64,000 nucleotides of DNA from Podocnemis expansa (lineage: Eukaryota; Chordata; Testudines; Podocnemididae): positions 12,563,403 to 12,627,402 of the forward strand of contig ML681981.1 in assembly GCA_007922195.1 (NCBI GenBank), given 5' to 3'. The position numbers and the translations under genes are program-made. This document shows, one piece after another, positions 33,960 through 45,189 of this stretch (positions within the stretch are counted from its first letter, which is position 1; each line of letters begins with the position of its first letter). The notes below the pieces were generated by a model. It was not told the DNA's origin, did no database searches, and saw only the letters and a program-made list of their open reading frames with translations.

Positions 33960-34290
33960 GTAAAAGGGTTTAGTGACATTGTGGGCCCCTAACAGACCTT
34001 ACAAAAAAGAGGAAACAAGATCACATGACATGGCCAGAGGCCTGTCAAAAAGGCTTTCAGAACACAACAGGCTTTGTCTAAAGACCATATTTTGGCCAGC
34101 TCTGATTTCAGCATACCATTTATGTGCACTCGTGCTTCTAACATTGGGTTAGGTATGGTCTTAGTGCAGAATGGGGTGAGAAACAAGCATCCCACTGCCT
34201 CTTATAGTGAAAAAACTAACACTTCTAAACTAACTATGCTGTCATCAAGCATGAATGCTAAGTCATGGTATGGACTGTTCAGCAACATAA
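33960..34290 (+). pseudogene. Gmr1-like RNase H relic
   Basis: The open frame from 34074 encodes KDHILASSDFSIPFMCTRAS, NIGLGMVLVQNGVRNKHPTA and SYSEKTNT, followed by SMNAKSWYGLF. This is the gypsy RNase H pattern L--PDFS-PF---TDASN-GLG-VL-Q with HP and YSEK motifs; the catalytic TDAS is TRAS here. The relic is cut at about 34293 by an antisense CR1. It completes the order protease, integrase, RT, RNase H. Confidence 0.82.
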
Positions 34291-34293
34291 ACT

Positions 34294-35830
34294 TCAAGAA
34301 CATAAGAACAGCCATATTGGGTCAGACCAATGGTCCATCTAACCAAGTATCCTGTCTTCCAACAATGACCAATGCCAGGTGCTTCAGAGGGAATGAATAA
34401 AACAGATAATCATCAAGTGATCCATCCCATTGGCCACTCCCAGCCTCTGTCAAAGAGCAGTCTGTGCTTATCCTGCTAATAGCTGTTGATGAATCTTTCC
34501 TCCATGAATTTATCTAGGTGTTTTTTTTTTGTTGTTTTTTTTTTGTTTTTAAACAACCCCATTATAGTCTTGGCCTTCACAACATCCTCTGTCAAGGAGT
34601 TCCATTGGTTGACTGCATTGTATGAAGAAATATTTCCTTTTGTTCCTTTTAAAGCTATTGTCTATTAATTTCATTTGGTGATCCCTAGTTTATGTATTAT
34701 GAAAAGGAGTAAACAACACTTCCTTATGTACTTTCTCCACACGATATAAGATCTCTTTTACAAGCTGAAAAGTCTCCGTTTTCTTAATCTCTCTTCATAT
34801 GACAGCTTTTCCATACCCCTAATCACTTTAGTGGCCTTTTCTGTACCTTTTCCAACTCCAATATATATATATTTTTTTTTTTGAGGTAGGATGACCAGAT
34901 CTGCACAGAATGTTTAAGATGGGGTTGTACCAAGGAAGGCAATATGGTATTTTCTGTCTTATCTATTCCTTCCCTGATGAGTCCCAACCTTGTTAGATTT
35001 TTTTTGACTGCCACTGAACATAAACTGAATGTTCTTAGAGAATTATCCACAATGACACCGAGATCTCTTTCTTTAGTAGTAAAAGTTAATTTGGACCCCA
35101 TGGTTTATGTGTGTGACGGGGATTAAGTTTTCCAATGTCCATTACTTGACATTTATCCAACACTGAATTTCATGTGCCATTTTACTGTCCAGTCACCCAG
35201 TTTTATGAGGCCCCTTTATAATTTTTCAGTCTGCTTTGCACTTAATTATCTTAAGTATGCTTTTTTTCCACATACAGTGTCATTCCCCCACCAGTACAAC
35301 TTATTCTATCCTTCTGATATATTTTATACCCTGGTATTACTGTGTCCTATTGATTATCTTCATTCCACCAAGTTTCTGTGATGCCTATTTTATCAATGTT
35401 CACTTTTAATACAATGCACTCAAGCTTTCATCTTAATATTTAGACTTCTGTCATTTGAAAATAAGATCTTCAAAATATTGTCACTTTTTAGCTGTCTGCC
35501 TTATGTTATGTAATTGAATGGGACTCTTTCATTTGACTGTTTCTCTTCAAATCCTACCCACATTTTATCCTCTTCTATATTTTCCTCCTTACTAGGATGC
35601 AGGGAAACTCCATTAATATATCCTTCCCTAATAGATGTCTCTGTCCGAACCAGGTGCTCCTCTGTACCTGGCAGCTTTCCCCCAACCTTAAAAATTGCTC
35701 TATAATGACCTTTTTAATTTCACATGCCAGCAATCCAGTTCCATGTTGGTTTATATGGAGTCCATCCTTTCTACATAGGCTCACCCTTTCTCTAAAGGTT
35801 CCTTTATTCCTAATACCGTATGTAATCACA
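34294..35830 (-). mobile_element. CR1 LINE, antisense
   Basis: The plus strand starts ACATAAGAACAGCCATATTG, the reverse complement of a CR1 segment near the 3' end. Minus-strand translation 35101-34823 gives MGSKLTFTTKERDLGVIVDN and RLGLIREGIDKTENTILPSL, the CR1 ORF2 C terminus. Further 5' (35868-35575) KDGLHINQHGTGLLACEIKK is a LINE endonuclease-region motif, so the piece above about 35400 may be a second, adjoining LINE fragment. Frames are broken. Confidence 0.82.
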
Positions 35831-36635
35831 TATAAGCCAAGACTTTTGTGTCTGAAAATTGGCTTCAAAACAGGTATTTGGCTTATACACAGGTGAATAT
35901 GGTAAACAGCCCCAGCCCAGGAGTTTCACTGGGGATGCTCCAGGCTGGTGCCTCGGGGGGGGGGGGGGGCCGNNNNNNNNNNNNNNNNNNNNNNNNNNNN
36001 NNNNNNNNNNNNNNNNNNNNNNNNNNNNNNNNNNNNNNNNNNNNNNNNNNNNNNNNNNNNNNNNNNNNNNNNGGGGCTGGGCTGGGCCTGGAGTAACGAG
36101 GGGACCCTGGCATCTGGAGTGGCCAGGTAAGGGGGCCCCGGGGGGGGGCTGGCCTGGGCATTGAGGGGGGCATTCAGGGAGGCCAGGGAAGCAGCAGCAG
36201 GGACCAGGGGTTGGGGAGGGGATTGGGGAGTCTGGGGAAAGTGATGGGAGGGCCTAGGGGTTTGGGGGGGGGGGTCAGAGAGGCCAGGGAAACAGCAACA
36301 GGGCCCAGGGCTTTGGAGAGGGGGTTGGGGAGTCCAGGGAAAGTGGCAGGAGGGCCCGGGAGGGTTGGGGAGAGGGTCAGGGAGTCTGGGGGAAGCAGCA
36401 GCAGTGTGTGGGAGCTAGGGAGGGGGTTGGGGAGTTTAGGGAAAGCGGCAAGAGGGCCCAGGGGTTTCAGGAAGCCGAGGGTAATGGCAACAGGGCCTGG
36501 GGATTTAGGGGGGTACCTGGGAAGCTGGGAAAAGCAGCAGCAGGGGTTTAGGCAGGACTGTCTCTGCTAGTACATAACTGAATTGGTCTGGCTGCCAGGT
36601 ATGAGTTTGTCAGTTCTTGGCTTATGTCTGCGACC
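35814..36635 (+). mobile_element. VNTR-bearing DNA element with ATAAGCC-type ends
   Basis: It starts TACCGTATGTAATCACATAT then AAGCCAAGACTTTTGTGTC, and the first 89 bp end with GGCTTATACACAGGTGAATATGGTA, an inverted copy of the start. G-rich tandem units follow (36073-36560), and the right side ends near TTCTTGGCTTATGTCTGCG. The element at 62387-62838 has the same layout in the opposite orientation. A 100-N gap at 35973-36072 hides part of the tandem array. Confidence 0.6.
35941..36560 (+). repeat. G-rich VNTR with 100-N assembly gap
   Basis: Units of roughly 60-75 bp with GGGGTTGGGGAG, GTCTGGGGAAAG and GCAGCAGCAGGG motifs repeat about seven times. Runs of G (for example 35955-35969) and the array probably caused the gap at 35973-36072. 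Its G-runs could form G-quadruplexes. Open frames here are not genes. Confidence 0.8.
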
Positions 36636-36896
36636 TTGGCAAAAGCTAGCAATTGGTCTGCCAGTGTCACACCACCCCATGCAACAATGGTATAGGGGAA
36701 AGGGGTGTCAATGGTGATTTTTGCTTTATAACTTAGAAAATGCTTGAGCTAAATATCTTTCTGCAGATTGATCTGGGATAAATGAATGGTTTCTTGGGAC
36801 AGGAAGCAACTGGAATATTTTATGATTATTGCTCTAAGTGATCATTTATTAGTAAGTCCTGTTTGTGTGAGTAGCCAGATAGACAGGAGAGTTTAA

Positions 36897-37439
36897 AGAC
36901 TAACAAATTAATTTATTGCATGAGCTTTCATGGGAGAAAATCCCACTTTGTCAGACACTTTGAAGATGGGGGAACTTACAGAATGGAAGCAAATAAATGC
37001 AGGGAAGTGTAAGTCATGGGAACAGGTCACAGTGTAACAGCAGATCAAAACAGTTGTAAAGATTCAAACATTGGGGAACAGCATACAGGTGAAGAGGAGA
37101 TCAAATCACTTGCTGAAATGAGAAAAAAATCCAATGTCCCTATTAAGTCTTGAGGCTTTGCAACTGAATTTGCAAATAAATTCAATCTCAGCAGCTTCTC
37201 TTTGAAATCTTGATCTAGTATTCATCTGTCTGAGCACAGCAATTAGCAAATCATTAATGGAGTGATCACAAAGATTGAAATGCTGACCAACTGGACTCCT
37301 TCTTCAAAGTGTCTGATGAAGTGGGATTTTCTAACACAAAAGCTCATGCAATAAATATATTTATAAGTCTTTAACCGCCATAGGACTCCTTTTTTGTTTT
37401 ACCGAACTAGACTAACCCAGTTGCCCTGTTGGAACTTGA
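36897..37439 (-). mobile_element. Inverted-end SINE-like retroposon, longest copy
   Basis: The perfect 9-bp duplication AGAGTTTAA flanks the unit (36888-36896 and 37440-37448). The left arm, AGACTAACAAATTAATTTAT through CACTTTGTCAGACACTTTGA (36897-36965), pairs with the inverted right arm (37302-37372). The right side adds the head (rc of GGGTTAGTCTAGTTCGG). An internal region of about 330 bp separates the arms and begins like those at 11650 and 30765. The insert is 543 bp, with only short frames. Confidence 0.82.
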
Positions 37440-37448
37440 AGAGTTTAA

Positions 37449-38690
37449 GAGGACTATCTGTGACTTCATGATGAGACTGTTATATTGGTTTGTTACTTTG
37501 GCTTGGTAAAATCTTATGTTAGAACATAACACCAGTGTGAGGTGTCTGCCCTGTTTTTGACAGTCTGCTTTGGGGTAACCATTCATGGCTGTGAACCACT
37601 CCACACAGTCTGATAACTAGTCATAATTTTCTGATTGGAAACAGTAATTCATTTTTAGTATGCACATTTGTCAGTATTCTTGAAAGGAGGTGAGATGTGA
37701 ATTTCACTAAGTAGATATGAATTTTCTTTAGGCTAAGCAGTTCCATCCTTAAAAATAGAAACCATACTGCTGCCAACACCCACTCAGCACTCAAATTGAC
37801 TCACTATTATAATTCATTACTGACTTTAGAGAGTTGCAAAATAGCAGAAATAGGCACCATACAGCCTTAGAAAACCCTGGTGGTCTAACTCTTTTGAAAT
37901 CATGATAGTGGTTTCATAAGGGCTAATAAACTTCCTTACCAAAATGTACTTTAAAAACCATTATACCCAACTTTGTTATAGCTCAAAATAAAATTTTAAG
38001 TGAGACTTGAATGCCACACAGACATGTTAAAAGGACACTGCAAGTCAATAAACGTCATAGTATTGATTGCATATAAAAAGCAAACATATCTTCTATTACA
38101 TTTAAAGGAAGGAAGTTTCAGTTTATTTTTTCTAGTTTATTCTCTGTCACATGAAAAAAGGTTTTATTGCCTTTACTTTCTATTGTTCAATGTCATTTTG
38201 GCATGTTTCTACACTTTTTCCTTATCCATTTCAATAATACTTTAAAATGAAAGCAAAAATTCATTCAATTTTTAAAAATTATGGCAAGCTCAGAATTCTA
38301 TTACAGCCCCTGAGTTTGCATCAATAGTTTACAATTGGGTGTGTAACTGTGTTTAAATGATGAGCTGTTCCTTATGCAAATAGAAAACAGAGGTCAAGTG
38401 CTCAGAGCTTAGAATAAAAGTTCTTGGGGGGGGGGGAGAATACTGCAGATTAAGTCTACATGGGTTTTTGCATATCTCATGATAATATTTACTTAATACA
38501 GTTGTGTATGTTAATTGTATCAGCTATACATTATTATTTAAATACTAATGAGATCTGTTGAAAGTCCAGGTAAAATGTATTTTTATACCTGATACACACA
38601 CACTGGAAACCAATGAAAAGAAATAAAGGCCATGTTCCTGCAAATGCTTACACATGCAGTTTTCACATGTGAATAATCACTCTGAGTTTG
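37449..38690. other. MYOF intron 1, AT-rich, no identified element
   Basis: AT-rich intron sequence with no recognised exon or repeat, apart from a G9 run at about 38427. Confidence 0.5.
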
Positions 38691-38696
38691 CTTATT

Positions 38697-39028
38697 CATA
38701 GATTCATATGATCCATAGACTTTAAGGTCAGAAGGGACCAATATGCTCATCTAGTCTGACCTCCTGCACAATGCAGGCCACAGAATCTCCCACCCACTGA
38801 TGTAATTGACACCTAACCTATATCTGAGTCACTGACATCCCTGTATCATAGCTTGAAAGACTTCAAGGTACAGAAGAGTCCCCAGCAAGGACCAGTGCCA
38901 CACGCTAGGGGATGACCAAAAACCAACAGGGCCCCTGCCAGTCTGTATTGGGCAAAAATCCCTCCTCACCCCAAATATGGCAATCAGCTAATCCCTGAGC
39001 ATGTGGGCATGACTCACCAGCCAGATCC
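38697..39028 (-). mobile_element. CR1 3' end, antisense
   Basis: The plus strand reads TTCATAGATTCATATGATCC and GGTCAGAAGGGACCAATATG then CATCTAGTCTGACCTCCTGC, the reverse complement of a CR1 3' terminus. A C16-like run (39030-39044) follows before the next CR1. Confidence 0.85.
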
Positions 39029-39094
39029 CCCCCCCCCCCCCCCCAATTCTCTGAACCAACTCAGAACCCAGCCCATCTAACATCCCATCACAGG

Positions 39095-40536
39095 CCTTTG
39101 GAGAACGGGGGAGGTGCCAGAGGATTGGAGAAGAGCAAATGTAGTGCCTATTTTCAAGAAGGGGAAAAAGGAAGATCCAGGGAATTACAGACCAGTCAGC
39201 CTCACCTCAATCCCTGGAAAAATTATGGAGCAGGTTCTCAAAGAATCCATCCTCAAACACTTAGAGGAAAATAAAGTGATCAGGAACAGTCAGCATGGAT
39301 TTACCAAGGGTAAATCATGCCTGACCAATCTCATCTCCTTCTATGATCAGATGACTGGTTTTCTGGATGCAGGAAGAACCAATGATGTGATATACCTTGA
39401 TTTTAGCAAGGCTTTTGATACAGTTTCCGACAGCATTCTCATTGGCAAATTAAGGAAGTATGGGTTGGATAGGTGGACTATAAGGTGGATAGAAAACTGG
39501 CTAGATCAACGGTTTCAGCATGTAGGAATCAATGGTTCCATGTCTAGCTGGCAACCAGTCACGAGTGGTGTGCCCCAGGGGTCGGTCCTGCGGCTGGTTC
39601 TGTTCAATATTTTCATCAATGGTCTGGATGATGGAATAGACTGCATTCTCAGTAAGTTCACGGATGACACCAAGCTGGGGGGAACAGTAGACACCTTGGA
39701 GGGCAAGGATAGGATTCAGGGAGACCTAGATAAATTGGAACAGTGGGCCAATAGAAATCTTATGAGGTTCAATAAGGACAAGTGTAAAATCCTGCACGTG
39801 GGACGGAAGAACCCCATGCACTGCAACAGGCTGGGAAACATTCAGTTAAGTAGCAGCAGTGTAGAAAAGGACCTGGGGGTCATGGTGGATGGGTAGCTAG
39901 ATATGAGTCAGCAGTGTGCTCTTGCTGCCAAAAAGGCAAATGGCATACTGGGCTGCATCAAACGAAGTATTACCAGCAGATCAAGGGATGTGATCCTTCT
40001 CTTCTATTCTGCACTGGTGAGGCCACATCTAGAATACTGTGTTCAGTTTTAGGCTCCCCACTACAAAAAGGACAGGGACATGCTAGAGAGAGTTCAGCGG
40101 AGGGCAACCAAAATGATTAAAGGGCTGGAGCACAAGCCCTATGAGGATAGACTGAAAGCATTAGGCTTATTTAGTCTGCAGAAGAAAAGATTGAGGGGGG
40201 ATTTGATAGCAACCTTCAACTACTTGAAGGGATGCTCCGAGGAAGATGGAGCTCGACTGTTCTCGGTAATAACAGAGGACAGAACGAGGAGCAACGGTCT
40301 CACGTTGTGGTTAGGGAGGTCGAGGCTGGATATTAGAAAAAACTTTTTTACTAGGTGAGTGGTGAAGCCTTGGAATGAGCTGCTGAGGGAGGTGGTGAAA
40401 TCTCCATCTTTGGAAGTGTTTAAGGCCCGGCTGGACAAAACCCTGACTCGGATGGTTTAGTGGGAGTGGTCCTGCCTCTGGCAGGGGGTTGGACTAGATG
40501 ACCTATGAGGTCCCTTCCAACCCTATGATTCTATGT
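39095..40536 (+). mobile_element. CR1 LINE with long reverse transcriptase frame
   Basis: It includes most of the RT and the complete 3' end, finishing in CCCTATGATTCTATG. The RT frame (39114-39896, 260 codons) is separated by a stop at 39895 and later frame changes from the C-terminal part ([20 protein letters not shown] at 40080). It is 5'-truncated, lacking the endonuclease, and is among the best preserved CR1 copies here. It lies in MYOF intron 1. Confidence 0.92.
39114..39896 (+). pseudogene. CR1 reverse transcriptase (partial)
   Basis: The frame encodes WRRANVVPIFKKGKKEDPGN, YRPVSLTSIPGKIMEQVL, QHGFTKGKSCLTNLISFYDQ, the motif A YLDFSKAFDTVSDSIL, SGVPQGSVLRLVLFNIFING and motif C in the form FTDDTKLGG. 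In active CR1 copies motif C begins FADD; the alanine is threonine here, while both aspartates remain. The L-x-x-P-x-LF position near the palm reads LRLVLFNI, where the family has a proline. A stop follows MVDG. The endonuclease is missing, so it is not autonomous. Confidence 0.9.
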
Positions 40537-40545
40537 TTATCACTA

Positions 40546-40720
40546 ATCTTGGAGTCTTTGTGGATAATTCTCTGAAAACACCCACTCAATTTGAAGTGGC
40601 AGTCAAAAAAACTAATCATTGGAAAGGAACAGATAATAAAACAGAAAATATCATATTGTCTCAATGTAAATCCCTGGAGATACCCATATGTACAAAGGTT
40701 TGCAGGATCAGTGTCTAAAC
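40546..40720 (+). mobile_element. CR1 fragment
   Basis: The frame LGVFVDNSLKTPTQFEVAVK and TDNKTENIILSQCKSLEIP matches a CR1 RT C-terminal segment of a different subfamily. It abuts the end of the preceding CR1, so it is probably an older copy into which the other inserted. Confidence 0.7.
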
Positions 40721-41318
40721 TGATAAATGTTTCTCATACCAGGCATGTCTAAAGGCCTGATCCTGAGGGGTACTGAGCACACACAACCCCCAGTGGAGTC
40801 TTAGCATATACTAAACTATGTACAATAGGGGCTATATATACTTGATCCTTTAGAAGACGAACAATTTTTAAATGGACTAATTTAAGTTAGGAAGTACTGT
40901 TGATTGGAATACCATGTGAAATACTATGAGTATCATAAAATCACATTTTTAGAATTCAATCGTGCACTCACTCACTTCAATGGGAATATCCAGGTGCACA
41001 GAGTTAAGCACGGGCACAAGTACAGTTGTTTTAAGCCCCAATGTTGCAAAAACAAACCACCAAAAACCCACACACCGTAAGAGCTCTTACTCACTGGAGT
41101 AAGATGACTTGCACTGATAGCAGAATGTGGTCAGGAAGGAGGACTGGCCTTGGTCATGAAAAATAGTGCCAATCAGGAAAGCAGAGAGATCAAAGGATAG
41201 CAGAACCAATCAGCAAATGGCAAAAAGGACACAAAAGAACTGAGAAGTGGGGGGAAAAAAGGGGGGGGGACTTAGGGAACGAAGACAGAGAAAGAAAACA
41301 ACTAGAGAGGAAAGCAAA
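40721..41318. other. MYOF intron 1, no identified element
   Basis: Unassigned intron sequence. A purine-rich stretch of short A/G runs begins near 41200 and continues past the SINE-like copy to about 41540. Confidence 0.5.
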
Positions 41319-41333
41319 GACAGAAAAGGGAAA

Positions 41334-41455
41334 GTTCCAAAAGGGTAGCCACATTAGCCTAGTTCAGTAAAACAAACAGGGAGTTCTGCGGCACTTAAAG
41401 ACTAAGAAATTTATTTATCGCATGAGTTTATGTGGGAGAAAATCCCACATCATCA
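41334..41455 (+). mobile_element. Solo SINE-like copy (head plus core)
   Basis: The head TTCCAAAAGGGTAGCCACAT and TTAGCCTAGTTCAGTAAAAC is followed by a core ending CCCACATCATCA. The flanks GACAGAAAAGGGAAA (41319-41333) and GACAGAGAAAGGAAA (41456-41470) agree at 13 of 15 bases, an apparent target duplication. At 122 bp this defines the minimal mobile unit, lacking the inverted second core. Confidence 0.75.
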
Positions 41456-41470
41456 GACAGAGAAAGGAAA

Positions 41471-42825
41471 TGAGAGAAAGAAAGAGCAATGAAAAAGCAA
41501 TGAAGAGAAGCAGAAAGGAAAAAGGAGGAGAAAAATCCATTTTGCTAGAAAAGCACTTGTGAGGTCCATGCAGAAAGACTTAATTCATTAGAAAGCATAG
41601 GGGTTTCAGGGAAGGGCTTAATCACCTGAAAACATTGGAAAGAGGGGAGAAAAGGGTGCACATCTTTTTGGCAATACAGTTCTTCTAGATTGCAACAACG
41701 TTTTCAGATATTCTCCGAGGGCGGACCACTGTTCCAGCCCATCACACTGTGGTCACCACTTTGGATTCACTCTGATGAGGTACCAGATCTCAGAAGCTGT
41801 TTTTATCCTCTGAAAACCTTATTTCCAGTTCATCTTATATTGAAGCAGTAATACCCTCAGGAGTACATTAAACTCTGGGCCACAGTTGTTTGGTGAATTG
41901 CATGATGCAAGATTGTCTTTGTCCTGCACATCTTGTTGACAACACTGAACTTGTAACTGAACCTCTCTGGATCCTGAAGGAAGAAGCAGCAATAGAAACT
42001 TAAGAACAATGTTTCTCAAGCTTTTGTTGGCAGGGATTAGTTTGCCACCTTCCTAAACTATGCCAGGGAGATCTCAGAGACTGGTGCTTGTGCACAGAGA
42101 AAGACAGTTACAAAATCTGCATCAAAATTAAATTAACATTCAATCTTGTATATAAATATTTATTAATGTGTTTTCTCTTTCACCCTGAAGCAACCCACAG
42201 GTAAGCCTGATGGTGATATGATATGAAAGATAAAGTTTAAAAAAAAGCAAAAGCAAAAAGAAAACTGTAAGCTAACAAGTAAAACCAACATGATTACTAG
42301 TAATATTTAAAAAAAAGCAAAAATACTTTAATTAAAAAATTACGATTAAAAAGGGAACAAACTTCTGCCACAGCAAAATTGGTACTGAGCAGCAGCTGTT
42401 TTTCCAAATCTACAAGAAACTAAAAATGAAAGATTTTCAGTATGAACAACACGTTAAGGTGCTGGATTGCAACTCAGAGTGGCACAACTTAGGCTTTAAT
42501 ACTGTAATTAAAAATAGATTTATAAGTGAAAAGCAGAGGAATAAACCCTTACTTAGCTTGAAAAGTGAGTCTTGAGAAAACAGCCCCAAAGGCCAAGCAA
42601 AAAAATTACACCCGCAAACATACTCCACCCATATCATGCTGTATACAGGTAACTTCAGTCTTTTTGGTGAAACACCTCTTTGCTAATGTTATGGTGAGAT
42701 TCCGTTTTGTGGAACTTCAGTATTTCATAATTTAATATACTAATATAGAACACTTACTTTGTCCTTGCATCTACAAAAATATCCAAACAGAAATCTGATT
42801 GAGTACATTTGTTAGTTTTCCTTAC
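41471..42825. other. MYOF intron 1, proximal part
   Basis: AT-rich intron next to MYOF exon 1. No exon or bounded repeat was identified. Confidence 0.5.
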
Positions 42826-42913
42826 CTTTAAAAACAACAGTAACAATAGGATCTGGTTTTCCAAATTTAGTTTTAGGGATATTGGTAGCAGATTCCACAA
42901 TCACCCGAAGCAT
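42826..42913 (-). CDS. MYOF: MYOF coding exon 1 (start of C2A domain)
   Basis: Read on the minus strand, ATG at 42913 opens 29 codons plus one base before a GTAAG donor at 42825-42821. The product begins MLRVIVESATNIPKTKFGKP and continues DPIVTVVFK, matching the N terminus of vertebrate myoferlin almost residue for residue. It is the first strands and the first calcium-binding loop of C2A, with the loop aspartate in the PDP motif. The ATG is chosen because this is the family's standard start. The exon ends in phase 1 and its last G completes an Asp codon with exon 2. The 5' UTR extends upstream (above 42913), but its limit cannot be read. The ATG lies 2.9 kb from the CEP55 CpG island. Confidence 0.96.
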
Positions 42914-44609
42914 TGTTTCAAATCTTGTATTAAAGTGCTGTCAGAAAAGAAACTTAAGAAAGTCTGTGCTTCAGATGCCCTGTGACTGCCTGCAGGCTGC
43001 AATACTAGAAGGAGGAGGAGGCAAAGAATAATTTGCTTACAGTGAAAAAGAGCTGATGGGTGGATCTATGACGGACTAGTTATTAAAGGCTATAGAAAGA
43101 AAAACAGGACCTGTAAGCTGACACCATAATTCCTGTGTAAAGCAAGCACTAACCTGTGAAGTCTGGTAATGTGAAAAGAAAAATGTACAATACAAACAGG
43201 ATTTTTAAAAAAAGCCTGAGTATATGAATGTCATGTAAGTGATTGAGGACAGATGAGTATATAGCTGGTAAAAATCTAACACAACCCTAGTACTCAGCCA
43301 CACCACAGTTCACTCTTTTAGATATGCTTCTGAATATGCCATGTCATTAAGTTTTAGGGTGTTCTACACTTCTCATCTTTATTTTTAATATATCACATTT
43401 AATACATTTCCATGTTTCTTTCCTGTTGTGTGGATCCACAAAATATCTACTCTTCAAAACAGTTCAGGTACTCCCCATTCTGTAGGGCTCAGGGACAACA
43501 TTTTTAATTATCTTCTCCTATTTACAGTTTGCAGTTACTAATTGCACTGTTATATAAGCATTAGTTCATCCCTTTCAGGGACAATGGTAAAGAAAATATG
43601 TAATAGGGAGTGTGAAGAAAAATCAAAAAGTTTTTAACCCCAAAAGAAGAAAAAAACCTTGTCTCTTGCTCAGTGACCTAGAAATGACTGCTTTTAACTA
43701 GAGAAAACAAGGGAGTGGAATCCACCAAAAGGAAACCAGTCAGCACTGCTGAAGTAAGAACAAAGAATTGGCTATACCAGTTCAGACCATTAGTCTTTTC
43801 AGTTCTATGTCCCGTCTTATGTTTCAGAGGAAAAAAAAAAAAAAGCCAAACTAAAACTAAACAATATAGCTATCTGAACAATAAACATATGTGTAAATAA
43901 GTTTCACCCTGACCTCTGCAAAAATTAAATTATTCCCCGAAACCTTAGCACTTATTATTAACTTGTGCTAACTGCAAATATTGAGTCATAAAATTGTCCA
44001 AGCCATCATACTGTACCTGCTAATCTTCCGACGTAGTGCATTCTGTATATTAACTTACGTTTTATGAAGTTAGTATTTTATTTCATTTTGTCTACATGTA
44101 CTGGTCATTCACCATGTTGCCCCTTGTACTTGCATTATGGGACAGGCTAGCAAAGAGTGACTGTTCATTTCCTTAGCCTTGTCCCACCTGGTTACCATCT
44201 TATGGGAGTTTGAGAAAAACGATTGGGAGCAATTTAATTTTATCCATGTGGGAATATACTGGTGCAAAAACAGATTTCTTACTGTAATACTCCAGGCTGT
44301 AAAATCAGGAGTGCATGGGATTTAAGCAGGAGCATTATAATCCAGAATAGGCCACTAACAGGGTTCCAAGAACCAATGCAAGTGACCTTTTTTTCCAGCT
44401 GGGATTAATTTCCATGACAGATATAAGACCTCCAGTAGGACGAAATACATCTGCTTCTATAGCTTTAAGCTAAAACATCCCATGATAAAATCACAGTACT
44501 AAACCTGGCAAGAACTTTTAACAGCATGCAAATAAGAAAGGAGGGTGTAGCATACCAAGCACAAAAGAAAAGTAATAGGAAACATGAGTTTTAAAATAAC
44601 CATGAGACT

Positions 44610-44690
44610 TCAACAAAACAAACAAGGAGTCTCATGGCACTTGGAAAGATGAAATTTATTTATTGCATGAGTTTTTGTAAGAGCCCAAGT
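44610..44690 (+). repeat. SINE-like core fragment
   Basis: ACAAACAAGGAGTCTCATGG and GAAATTTATTTATTGCATGA then GTTTTTGTAAGAGCCC represent a diverged single core. Confidence 0.65.
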
Positions 44691-44783
44691 TTCCTAGAAT
44701 AGAAAATAAGTTAAACTTAGCCTTACTCCTTACATATTTTCCCCCACTATAGTGAAACATTGGAGAGTCTGTATCATAGACCT

Positions 44784-44847
44784 GATTCAATTCTCAGTAA
44801 AGTCAATGCAAGTTTGATTCAATTCTCAGTAAAGTCAATGCAAGTTT
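44784..44847. repeat. 32-bp perfect tandem duplication
   Basis: GATTCAATTCTCAGTAAAGT plus CAATGCAAGTTT occurs twice head to tail at 44784-44815 and 44816-44847 with no mismatch. Confidence 0.95.
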
Positions 44848-45189
44848 GCAATATTTATGCATACCACCACCAATCTTGGCTGCTGTCCAAACCATCTTAC
44901 CTTTCTGATAGTAGGGCTGGGAATTTATTAAACACTTTTACAATACAAGGATATTTATTTTACTGACAGTGAAATGAGACGGTCTCTTCTGTCGTTATAC
45001 ACCCACTTTTTTTCTTAAACTTCCACATGGAAGTTTACTCCAGAATGAAACTGGATTTGAAATCTCAGCGCCCAAACGAACGCGATTGTCTGCAGTTTTA
45101 AAAACCATTTCAAGAGTCAAAGAGAAAAGTCTCCAAAGCCAGATTTGAGGCATTTCAGACGGCATTAAAAGGCATCAAAGAGCATGGCT

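Larger units (their letters stand above)
15465..42913 (-). other. MYOF: MYOF gene, 5' part (start codon to end of coding exon 3)
   Basis: This is the span of the recognisable part of myoferlin, a large type II membrane ferlin with multiple C2 domains that acts in membrane repair, vesicle fusion and receptor trafficking. Three coding exons of 88, 56 and 92 nt, each with GT donors and AG acceptors, join in frame to give 78 residues plus two bases of the next codon. Introns 1 and 2 are about 25.0 kb (17795-42825) and 2.2 kb (15557-17738). The rest of the gene should continue below 15465. I searched by eye for the next C2A exon in 1-15464 and did not find it, so that stretch is read as intron 3. 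MYOF lies head to head with CEP55, as in other vertebrates. Confidence 0.93.
42914..45189. other. MYOF-CEP55 intergenic region and MYOF 5' flank
   Basis: This AT-rich stretch lies between the MYOF start codon and the CEP55 CpG island. The MYOF 5' UTR and promoter must lie at its left side or in the island, but no clear TATA box or CpG cluster marks them next to the ATG. It contains a fragment of the SINE-like core at 44610-44690 and a 32-bp tandem duplication at 44784-44847. No further protein-coding exon was seen. Confidence 0.6.

Noticed and set aside
36211..36570. 119-codon Gly-rich frame
   Set aside because: Translation of a G-rich VNTR next to a gap.
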